Of a stretch of DNA of 64,000 bases, positions 1 through 9,688 are shown in pieces; position 1 is the first letter of the stretch, and the number at the start of each line of letters is the position of its first letter. The stretch spans positions 59,176,001 to 59,240,000 of the forward strand of contig CANTUV010000024.1 in the NCBI GenBank assembly GCA_947685225.1. Reading direction: 5' to 3'. The DNA comes from Garcia nutans. Its lineage: Eukaryota; Streptophyta; Magnoliopsida; Malpighiales; Euphorbiaceae. The position numbers and the translations under genes are program-made. Under the pieces are notes generated by a model. The model saw nothing but the letters and a program-made list of their open reading frames with translations. It made no database searches and was not told where the DNA came from.

Positions 1-524
1 TGGCTTTTTAAACCATTTTGGGTTTTCTTTTCTTTTTTTTTGTCTTTTTTGTTTTCTTTTCTTCTCTTTTTTCTTCTTCTTCTTCTTTTTTTTTTGGTTC
101 TAGCTCTAAAAGAGTTATCTTGTTTGTACCAACTTGGGCTTCCAATAATGGATGAGTGGAGTAACATAAATCTCCTTTAACAAGGATAAATCATTTGTTA
201 CTCTGATGTTGTCTTGATATATTGGAGATATTAGAAAAACTTCAACTACCCTTATGGTCTTAAAAACATCAACTACCCTTATGGTCTTGAGAACTTCACC
301 TATCCTCATGATATGGACTAATCATTATTTTCTTTGATCTCATTGCCTCTTTATCTTAGTGATCATAAGACTTGTCAAAAGTATCAAAACAGCTTAGGGT
401 AGGTTATTGAGGTTTGTAAGCCAATGAAAAGAAAGCTAAAATTTTATGAAGGCTTAAATGGACAACTAGGGATTGATATTTAATTGGCTCAAATTTTAAT
501 TGATATTTAATTGGTCCAATAAAA
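1..524 (-). mobile_element. Ogre/Tat-like internal fragment, cut by the window edge
   Basis: This stretch is a close copy, in the same orientation, of about 49070-49560, which lies downstream of the gag of element O. Shared landmarks are the long T-rich tract, the phrase GGTTCTAGCTCTAAAAGAG, and the repeated phrase ACTACCCTTATGGTCTT. It ends where the LTR of element A begins, near a short direct duplication of ATTGATATTTAATTGG (472-487 and 499-514). No credible coding region is present; the short minus-strand open frame here has no recognisable motif. It extends leftward out of the window. The strand is inferred from element O. Confidence 0.7.
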
Positions 525-2464
525 GATTTAGTTTAGAGTGATGTTTAATTATGGTTTAATATTGAGAATACCTTAGAATGTGATATTAAAAGATTATGTA
601 TGATCACATTTGGTATAGGCATTGAGGGAGGTTGATTTGCTTCATCCAAGTGGTGAAGGGCAAGTTGGAAGGATAGGATTGGAGGTTGTGTTAAGCTTGT
701 TTTGGGTTGTTAGTGGAGGTATGTACAAACTTTGAATATATTGTTTATATTTGCATGACATTTGGGCTTAACACATTTTGGTTGGAAAATATGTTAAGTT
801 ACTTGGTTCATTGATTGAGTATGAATAATGCACTATGACATTTGTAATGTCATATATGTGTTAAATGCATTGTGAAAAGCCATTGATAATGGCTAAATTG
901 TGTAGAATGTGAAATATGTATATTATGTAAAAATATCCTAAGTAATTGGGTAATGTGTTGTGAATGCAAAAATGAGATATGTGGAATAATGAAATGAATT
1001 GATATTGATAAAAATGAGAAAAGTGAGAAAGATGTGAAAAATGAGAAAATGAGAAAAAAAAATGTGAAAATAAGGCAATGTGCCTAGATTGAATATGTGA
1101 CAATGAGAAGGAGATTAATAATGAGAAAAATGAATAAATGAAAAAAAAAGTGAGAAAAAGATGATATAATAAGGCAATGTGCCTAGTTTGATCATGAGAA
1201 AATTAGAAAAGTTTTGATAAAGGAATTATGAAAGAATTTGATAATGAGAAATATGAATAAATTGTATGCCTAGTATGTTATTCAATTTTCAGAGCTATAG
1301 GTTTGGTGGCATGCCTATAATTGCCTACGGGCTAAACGCTGGAATGGTGAAAAGACTAGGTCGTAAGCCAGGCTAGCTGATAAATATGATATTTTTGGAG
1401 TGAAAAGACTGGGTCGTAAGCCTCAAAAACTGTAGCAGCCTAGCCGGGTTGAGGACTAAGATACTGGGGCCTAAGGGTCTAGCCGGGTTGAGGTCCAAGA
1501 GACTGGGGCTGTTACATTATCCATGGATATATTGCCTATGGGGCTAGACACATGGTGTCATTATGGACCAAAGCAGTAACTCTAAAATTTCAAAAGCATA
1601 TTAGATTCTTTTTGGGCCCATGCTTGTTTTGCTTTAATGTGAATTATGACTTGTGATACAATTGAGCAAAATAATGATATGAGTTGTGATTATAAAATAT
1701 TTGAAAAATATAAGAAAGTAGAATGATGTGACATCTATATGCATTGTGCATTAGCATTGCATTGAGTTTTATTGTTATTATCAAAGTTTGTACTATGAGA
1801 CTTCGACTTAGTGCGATTGTAATTCGTCGTGCAGGTGTCATGGATGATTTGGTAGAGCCGGAGAATTCTACTAGACCTAGTCAGGTCTAGGTTTTGTATT
1901 TATTGAGCTTGAAGAGTTATTTTTGGGTACATCAAGATCAGAGCCTGTTGCCAGCATGTAGATATTTGGTATTACAATGTATTTTGATATTATATATGTT
2001 ATGATATATTTTTGGAAGTATATAATGTAAAATTGTAAAGAATGTTTTGAATAATTTGTTCAGATGGGATTTTATAGGTGTTGTTAATTTATATATCTAT
2101 ATATAAGTATTTTGAGAAAATATGGAGAAATTGAGAAGTATTGGTGAAATGATGAATTGATTTTTATTGGGAGTATTTGCTTTATGCAAGTTGTGTTTTG
2201 CTGAATTTTGGGAACGTCCAAATTACAAACAAAACTCTGGCGAATTTTTCTCAGAGATTTTCATATAAAATATTTATTTTAGATTCCTATAACAAGCAAA
2301 GAATATTTATATACTATTTATTTTATATATTAGTATTTGAAATCTTAAAACAAAAATGTGAAAATTTTTATTAAATCAGTCTGTGACATTTTTATACCGT
2401 ATATGCATATTTTACATATGCTGAAAATATGTATTGTACGTATGTAAGGTATAAGGGTGTTACA
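525..2464 (+). repeat. Element A 5' LTR, missing its outer (U3) part
   Basis: It aligns with 42448-44065 in the 3' LTR of A and ends in GTGTTACA directly before the primer site. In order it contains an AGCCATTG/ATGGCT hairpin (about 863), two GGCA/TGCC hairpins, a doubled box related to CCGGGTTGAGG...CCAAGAGACTGGGG (about 1440-1515), the palindrome TATCCATGGATA (about 1520), GGGCCCA (about 1615), and the paired stem-loops ending in GCAGGT (1790-1836). The U3 part corresponding to 6362-6951 plus 41646-42447 is absent, replaced by the Ogre-like fragment to its left. Confidence 0.8.
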
Positions 2465-2471
2465 TTTATTT

Positions 2472-2483
2472 TTGTATCAGAGC
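2472..2483 (+). promoter_or_regulatory. Element A primer-binding site (iMet-tRNA type)
   Basis: TTGTATCAGAGC lies 8 bp after the LTR end and differs by one base from TGGTATCAGAGC, the sequence complementary to the 3' end of plant initiator Met tRNA that is intact in elements B, C and D. Confidence 0.8.
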
Positions 2484-2484
2484 C

Positions 2485-5400
2485 TAGGTTTGAGGTTCTA
2501 GACCTAGGTGGGTTATTAGAGAAAGAAAATTAAAATTTTAAAAAAATAATTTTGAATTATGATGCATGCATTGGCACTGGCAATTTATCTGATCCCTGAT
2601 GTGGCAATGTCCATTTGATATAATGGATATGAGTTGAGATGGCGTCTGGGTTGCATAGATCAGAGTGGAGCAGTGGAAGCGTCATTCTAGAGATTATGGA
2701 TTAAGAAATTTTTTGAACTTTTATTTGAAATTTAAAATTTATAGCTGATTCAATTGATGAATATGTGAAATTAGAAAAACAATCTAGGAAATGATTTAAG
2801 ATATAAAAATCAAAAGTTTGAGAAATGAGCATGATTGTTATAGAAAATTTTATAGGTGTACTGCAAAGTGATATTGTCTGAATTTTTAGACAAATCTAGA
2901 AATGTTTGATGAGTTTGAATATTTAATAGAAAGTTTTTCTATATGTTAGAATCCAATGTATAAAATTTTATAAATTTTAAAGATAGATATCTAATTAAGA
3001 AAAATAGAAGAACACAGATTATTGGAGTAATTCCAGCAACTCAGAATCTGTAAAAATTGAGAAAAAAATAAATTTAGAAACTATGGTAAACCAACCTAGA
3101 AAAATCTACAAATTTACACACAATATCATATGTATTCCTATAACATATGGTTAAAATTTCATGAATTTATATTAAGGTTTGATACCTAAAAAAAAATGGA
3201 CAACCGGGTGCTGCCAGAAAAATTATTAAAGAGACAGATTCTTTAATTTTGGAAGATTTAATTTTGAAATATATTAAATCAACTTGGGAAAATATAAAAC
3301 TTTAAATATAAGTCCATATATGTGTGAAGTATACAAGGATAAAATTTTACAAGCTTTTATAAAGAATTGGTAAGGAATATAAAAATTGAAAGTGAGATTG
3401 ACATGAAACTGAGGAAGTCATGCAGTTTTGTGTAAGTAAGTAATAAATTAATTTTATGAGAAAATGAATGAAGAAAATTATAAAAATTTATATGCATATG
3501 AGTATAAGTATAGAAGGAATATGGAGTTTTTAATAATTTGGAATAAATAGTTCATAATTAAAATCAAAGAGTGAAATCATATATGATAGCGAATTATTTA
3601 TTATGCAATAATGATGCATGATTTAGGGTTGAGTGTGTAAAATTAAAGTATCTAAATGGATGATGTTAATTAGTGTAATGAAATGAATTAGTATTGTTTA
3701 AATGTAAATGTTATGATTTTAAGATTGGAAATGTGACATGGATGAGATTTGGTGAGGTTCATGTTGTTGGTTGCAATATATGAAATTTGAATTTTTGAAA
3801 TGGATTTTCATAATTGTGAAAGTGATGTGTTTTGATGTTATATTAATATAAAAATAAAGTTTATAAAGTTTGCTCTTGAAAATGAGATTAATAGAATGAA
3901 GTTTAAGTAGTAAGTTGAAAATTTAGAGTTGTAAGAGAATTTTGATGAAGATTGTTGAGATATTGATAGTTTAATGTTTAATAAGCATGGGAGTAATTTT
4001 GAATGAGTAATATTATTTCTGAAAAATATCATGTAATGTGTAATGTGGTTGATAATATAGAAGTTTGTTATGAAATAAAAGGGAAATGATTAAGTAAGTT
4101 AAAATGAGTTATTTTAGGTAATTGAATTGGAAATGATGAAAAGGGATATGAAGGGTATGATAAATGCATAAAAAAAATGTGAGAGAGATGTCACATTGGA
4201 AATGTGACTAAGATTTATGTGAGGAGTTAAAATATATATATATATATATATATGTATACATATAAAATAAGAAACTTATTTAAGAGATGGGCGATTAAAT
4301 AAGGAAGATGTTAATTATGTTGTGGTCAGAGTATATATATATGTTGAATTGATAAATAACCTAAGTAATATCAAAAGAATGAGAAATGATAATGTTCTCT
4401 GAAGGTGATAAATGTTAACTTTGTATAGGTTGTATGTAAAAGAGGAATTGAATATAATTGTATGATTTGTGTGATGAGATTTTTTTTTTCAATATGAACA
4501 CAAATATGATATGTAAGAAAATGTGGAAAGTAAGTCACATTGTGATTATGACTTATGAAGGTGTATGTGGATGATTAAAAAAAATATTATCGAGTGTTTA
4601 CTACCTTATACGAATACGTGTTTGGTGATATTGAGAATAATATTGCATGTATTAATAGACCTAAGAGAGATTAGGTCTTGACCTGCGTAGAGTTAGGTCA
4701 TGTGATGAATTGAGATTGAGAATGGACCCGAACAGAGCTGGACGGTGAAATTGTTATTTTAACAACTGAACTAGATGATTGTATAGTGTTTTGGGCCTAA
4801 AATATATGCATATAAATAAGAGATTGTAAGGAAAAGGAAAGTATAATGAAGAAATTATGGAAATGGAATATATATATATATATGAATGAAAATTTTTATA
4901 AGATATAGATTAGAAATGGAGTAATAAATGAAAATTGTGTAAATTAGCATATGAACGAATATGTATATGTAAGAGATGTTAATGATAATATTGTTGAAAC
5001 ATGAGTTAGGCTAATGATGATCAAGTGATCAAGAGTAAATTGCTTTGAAATAGAGCTGAAACGTGTTAACTTTTTGTGTACCAAAAGATTAGAAAATGAA
5101 TATGTGATTTTTGCAATACGAACTTAACATTGTGATTGGAAATGTTTGAAGAAGAATGATAGAGGAGAAGTATTTATTTATAAGCCATAGGCGTGACCAT
5201 TATTATGGCATGGCCATTGGATAGTTTGGTGAGATTGATAGTTATGCTTCAAGAAACATGGTCAAGACTTATGGTTTGCATACTTGTATCTTATAATTTT
5301 ATACTACAAATTTGTTTATAATTATAGAAAGTGTGGAAACAGAAGAGAATTGTGAAAATATGATAAGCTTTAAATAATGTGTAAGAAAAGTGATTTGTGT

Positions 5401-6325
5401 AAATAAGGTAACTATAAGAAATGTGAGAAAATGGTAAATGAAAGGAATTATGAAATATGAGTAAGAGTTATAATGAATGTGTTTGAAAGTGGTATAAAAT
5501 GAATAAGTTGATGAAAATGATGTGTAAAGTAAACGAGACTAGGGGAAGTGAATATTATCTGTAATAATGAATTTGAAGAGAATTAAAATTTGAGAAAAAA
5601 TTTGACCTAATAGAATTAGGTCATGAATTGAAAATAGATTGATGAATTTAAAATAGACTAAAAGTTGGTCAGAATAGAATAAAGTTGTGATGGTCATATT
5701 GTGATAGTTACATCAATTAATCCGAAATGTAATAAGTTTACAAATATTTATTGAAATTCAATGTGTGTAGTTGTATTAAGAATATGCAAGCTATATGATA
5801 ATGTTCTTAATACAGCATTTTGATATGTACATGCATATGAAAGGAGCTAAGTTCTATTAGTTTCAAATAATTATAAGCGAAAAATGTTAGTTATAGTATA
5901 ATGGAAATGAATCTTATTAAGAAAATAAGATTTTACTATTGTATAATGGTGATGTCAAATTAATATGTGGTAATTGTATAAAGAGTAGGATCAAAGTGAA
6001 GATGTGTAAAATTATTGTGTTAAGATAAAAGTTCTCAACATTTGAATTTAAAGTGATGAGAGTATATTTTTAAGATAATGAAGTGATCAAATATCTTGAG
6101 TGCAATAGGTGTGTGGGTATATATATTAAAGAGATGAACTAATTTTTGTCTAATGACAATTCGATTGATGATATGATAATTTGTTGTGACTGTTTGAGTA
6201 AATAGACAGTATAATGATGTATTAGGGAATGGTAAAAAGGAAATTAAGAATGAACCTAAGGGGGAGAATAGAAATTATGTAATTTGGTAAAATAATGATT
6301 TGGATGATTTATTACCATACTAGAT
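2485..6325 (+). mobile_element. Element A interior, non-coding
   Basis: This interior is AT-rich and without any open frame above about 65 codons on either strand. A short stretch near 2565-2670 resembles the pre-gag leader of element B (it shares GGCACTGGCA, CTGATC and ATGGCGTCT), which may be all that remains of a gag start. The rest has no recognisable protein. It holds dinucleotide TA runs (about 4227, 4870) and an 8-bp perfect hairpin, AGACCTAA/TTAGGTCT with loop GAGAGA, at 4657-4678. Parts around 4600-4740 match the interior of element D in reverse complement, so A and D are related non-autonomous families. Confidence 0.65.
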
Positions 6326-6361
6326 AATTTCGATGAAGAAATTATTTAAGTGGGAGAAAAT
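6326..6361 (+). promoter_or_regulatory. Element A polypurine tract with upstream dyad
   Basis: AATTTCGATGAAGAAATT (6326-6343) is a two-mismatch relative of AATTTCGAGGACGAAATT found in the same place in B, C and D. It is followed by a purine-rich tract (AAGTGGGAGAAAA) that ends where the 3' LTR begins with TGTAACATCC. The polypurine tract primes plus-strand DNA synthesis. Confidence 0.75.
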
Positions 6362-6951
6362 TGTAACATCCGTGATTTTGGAGAAATTAAATAAGTATTT
6401 GGAGATATAAAATTGTATATACACAATATATATATATATATATCTAGAGTATATATAACATATACATATAGTATATTAATTGTATATGTTGGATTAATAC
6501 ATTACATACTTAATATTTAATACACATATAAGGTACATTTGATGTGTATATAAGATACACATTACTTGTGCACATGTGTAATATCTCAAATTTTTGAAAA
6601 GTTCTAATTTTTAGAAATTTGATAAAAAAAAATTATAATTTAAATGAATAAATTAAATTAATGGTTTTAAATGAAAAATGAAGGGGTTTTAAATGAAAAA
6701 GTGGAACATATATGTGATATATATATATATAATACATAACATATAAAAGTCAACACTTTTTAAAAGAAAAGTCAAAGTAAAAAGGTATTTTGGTAATTAA
6801 ATCTTAAAAATTTAAAATTTATAAAATAATTCAAAAATAAATTAATTTTTATTGGAAGAGGGAATTTATGACTTTTAATTTATTAAATAAATAATTAAAT
6901 TATTAATTATTAAATTATATATATATATATGGTTTAAAATTAAAGATGAAA
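6362..6951 (+). repeat. Element A 3' LTR, first segment
   Basis: It begins TGTAACATCC directly after the polypurine tract. The segment is very AT-rich with several TA dinucleotide runs and paired TATATAC-type repeats. It is interrupted at about 6952 by the LINE and resumes near 41646. Confidence 0.75.
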
Positions 6952-6953
6952 GA

Positions 6954-7154
6954 TTCCAAGAATTAATTTTGCTTTACACAAAGGGAGCGACTGGAAGTGA
7001 CACCAAGGGTAAAGATGAGGTTTCATCATTGGAATTCAAGATCTATGAGAGAATTCCTATCCCTGATCTACCAGTAAATACCTCTATAATTAAATGTTTG
7101 TTAATATACTATTATGAATCCTCATATTTATATATATTATAAATAGTAACAACA
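6954..7154 (+). other. LINE 5' UTR
   Basis: About 200 bp between the target duplication and the first recognisable ORF1 codons. It is slightly less AT-rich than the surrounding LTR. The exact start rests on the target duplication, so it may be off by a few bases. No promoter motif can be named. Confidence 0.5.
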
Positions 7155-8636
7155 GATGTTCCTCTGCTAGGGCTTTTCTTCTTCACCACGGAACCGTCTT
7201 CAATTCCGGTGGCTGCCCCTCCAGGGCCGGCCAGTCGGTCTTTTCTGGATGCTCTCCGCCAAGGTACTACTTCTATCCATTCTTTGGGTGCGAATCGGAT
7301 TGTTGATCATCAAAATGTTGTTAGCTTTGAACCTAAATAGCCTTTTCAATTTAAAGGCATCTCTGCAATCTCGTTTTCACCTGATGAGATTCAATCTTTG
7401 TCCCGGCCTTTCTCCTTTGCTCTAATTGGCTTTTTCTCTTCTGGATGACCTAGTATGAAAAGTTTGAAGAGGTCTTTTGATTCGATAGGTTTTAAAGGGA
7501 ATTTTTTGCTTGGATTGCTTGATAATTAGCACGTTCTTATTAAATTTGATCTTGAGGAGGATTTCCTCCGATGTTGGCTCCGACAACTTTGGTTTTTCAA
7601 TGGTTATTCAATGAGGGTATTTAAATGGACCTGTGATTTTCAGGCTGATGTTGATTGTCCAATTTTTCCAGCTTGGATTGCCTTGGAAGGACTTCCTGTT
7701 CACTTATTTGCTAAACCTGCTTTATTTCCTATTGTGAGCTTGATTGGGAAGCCATTAAAGATGGATTCAGCCACTGCTATGCTTACTCGTCCTTCGGCTA
7801 CGCGAGTATGTGTGGAAGTTGATCTTTCTAAAGACTTGGTGGATCGCATTTGGATTGGCAATGGTGAATCGGGCTTTTTCCAATCAGTTCATTATGAGGA
7901 TTTGCCTTCATTTTGTAATAATTGTTGTAGGATGGGGCACTCAAATTCTAGTTGTCTTAATAAGGATGGAATGGTTTTGGGTCACTCTGATATTGGTAAT
8001 CGGGCTGAAGCTGTAGGTGTTGAGAAAATCTAGGTTCCCAAGAAAGGGTCTGATGTTAATAATGATGTCTTGATTGCTACTGTTCATGTGAATAAGACTA
8101 AAGATACACCTGACCCTGTCGCTGTTACAGGGGTTAATTCTTCTGTTGCTCCTTCTTCATTGAATCCTGTTACTCAAAAGACTAGTGTTGCAGAAACAGA
8201 GGTTCAGAATCCTTCTACTGTTGCTGTTTCTTCAAATCCTGCTCCTCAAAAGTCTAGTGTAACAGGAAAAGAGGTTCAGAATTCCTCCGCTATTGTTGTT
8301 TCATCTGATAATGTTTCGACTAAAAATTTGTTGGCCCCCTCTGCTGTTAGTGAACCCGAGGATTCTGTTGACTCTGAAACTGATTTTCAAGAACATCAGT
8401 CTGATGGTAACGATCCGATAGATGATATTATTGTTCCAAAAGAAACGTGGGAATCTAGTGGTACTGTGATTGCTCAGAAAATGGCCTCTGTCCAGCCTGA
8501 TAGTGCTGTTCCTGCTAAAGAATTTCAACCAGTTATTACTCGTGGCAAAGCGGGTTGTAAGAAATGGGGCAAGAAAGCTTCAACTCAAGATAAGGTCTCT
8601 AACTCTTTTGTTGAACATCATAATAAGTCTCAATGA
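7155..8636 (+). pseudogene. LINE ORF1: DUF4283/zinc-knuckle RNA-binding protein, degraded
   Basis: ORF1 of plant L1 LINEs encodes a nucleic-acid-binding protein that coats the element RNA. The frame runs from about 7155 to TGA 8634-8636, with in-frame stops at TAG 7338, TGA 7446, TAG 7527 and TAG 8031. No start ATG survives at the expected position; the only nearby ATG (7156) is out of frame. The central part (about 7370-7890) has the DUF4283-like pattern including FPAWIALEGLPVHLF and SLIGKPLKMD. It is followed by a CCHC zinc knuckle, C-N-N-C-x4-H-x4-C, at about 7912-7960. The C-terminal third is a low-complexity Ser/Val/Thr-rich tail with a duplicated segment (KTSVAETEVQN / KSSVTGKEVQN). Each stop could come from one transition in CAG, CGA or TGG. 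It overlaps ORF2 by 4 nt. Confidence 0.8.
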
Positions 8637-9688
8637 ACATTCTGTTTTGGAATGTGAGGGGTGTTAGTTTTTCTTCAACTCGATTGCATAAAATATTTTC
8701 TTCTTCTAATATTGGTTTGCTTATCGTTTTAGAGCCAATGTCTTCTAAAGATAAAAATTCATTGGTTGCTTCTCAGCTGGGTTTTGATAGTGTCTTTTCT
8801 TCTGGTGATAATAAAATTTGGGTTTTATGGAAGTGTCATGTTTTTGATGTTGTTGATTTTCGGGATGATATTCAAGTTTTATCTTGTTTGGTTTCCTTCC
8901 ACCCAAAGAGCTTTTCTTTTCGTCTTTCTGCTGTTTATGGTCATCACTCCCGTGCTAGCCGTAGTGCTTTGTGGGATAGTTTATGTATTCTTTCAGATGT
9001 GGGTAAGCCTTGGATTGTTGGAGGTGACTTCAACACTGTTAAATTTCTGTCTGAATATAAGGGCAGTGGTTCTCCTGATTTGTTAGGCATGCAAGATTTC
9101 ATTGACTCTTTCGACAAATGTGGTTTACTTGACATTCCTTTCTAAGGTTGTGAGTTTTCATGGACAGGAATTTGTTCTAATGGCCGAGTTTGGGAGCATT
9201 TGGACCGTCTTCTAGCAAATGTTGAATTTTTTGATGCTTTTGGAGCTGTTACTTATCGTCATTTGGGGAAGGCTACTTCGGATCATTCCCCTATGCTCTT
9301 AGACTGCAAAAATTTAATTCTTAATGTGCCTAAAGCATTTAAATTTCAGCACATGTGGCTTTCTAATGATTCTTTTCTTCCAATGGTTAAAAAACGGTGG
9401 GATTTGGCTTTTTATGGTGGTGGGATGGCTGGTCTCTTTGCTAAGCTAAAATCCTTGAAAGTGGCCATTCGAGACTAGAATCGCAATTCTTTTGGGAATA
9501 TTTTTTCTAATGTCAAGAAAGCGGAACAGGAGGCTTTGGAAGCTGAAGTTATGTATATTAATAACTCTTCACCTGAAAACTTGAATAATTAGAAGGTAGC
9601 GGAAAATACTTTGCTTCAGAAACTTAAATTAGAGAAATCTTTTTAGAAGCAAAAAGCACATATTTCTTGGATTTCTGATGGGGATAGC
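8633..9688 (+). pseudogene. LINE ORF2, 5' part: apurinic-type endonuclease domain
   Basis: The start ATG at 8633 overlaps the ORF1 stop as ATGA. This part encodes the endonuclease/exonuclease/phosphatase-fold domain that nicks target DNA to prime reverse transcription. Visible active-site residues are Asn7 in WNVRG, Glu34 in VLEPM, Asp132 and Asn134 in GGDFN, and the SDHSP motif near residue 217. In-frame stops are TAA 9143, TAG 9476, TAG 9590 and TAG 9644; most replace Trp or Gln by a single transition. It ends at the ISDGDS motif, where element C is inserted with target duplication ATAGC. The frame continues at 38678. Confidence 0.88.

Noticed and set aside
861..1103. Phe/His/Ser-rich minus-strand frames in the A LTRs (also 42773-43137)
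   Set aside because: They arise from the GAGAAAAATGAG-type simple sequence on the plus strand; the two LTR copies do not keep the frame.
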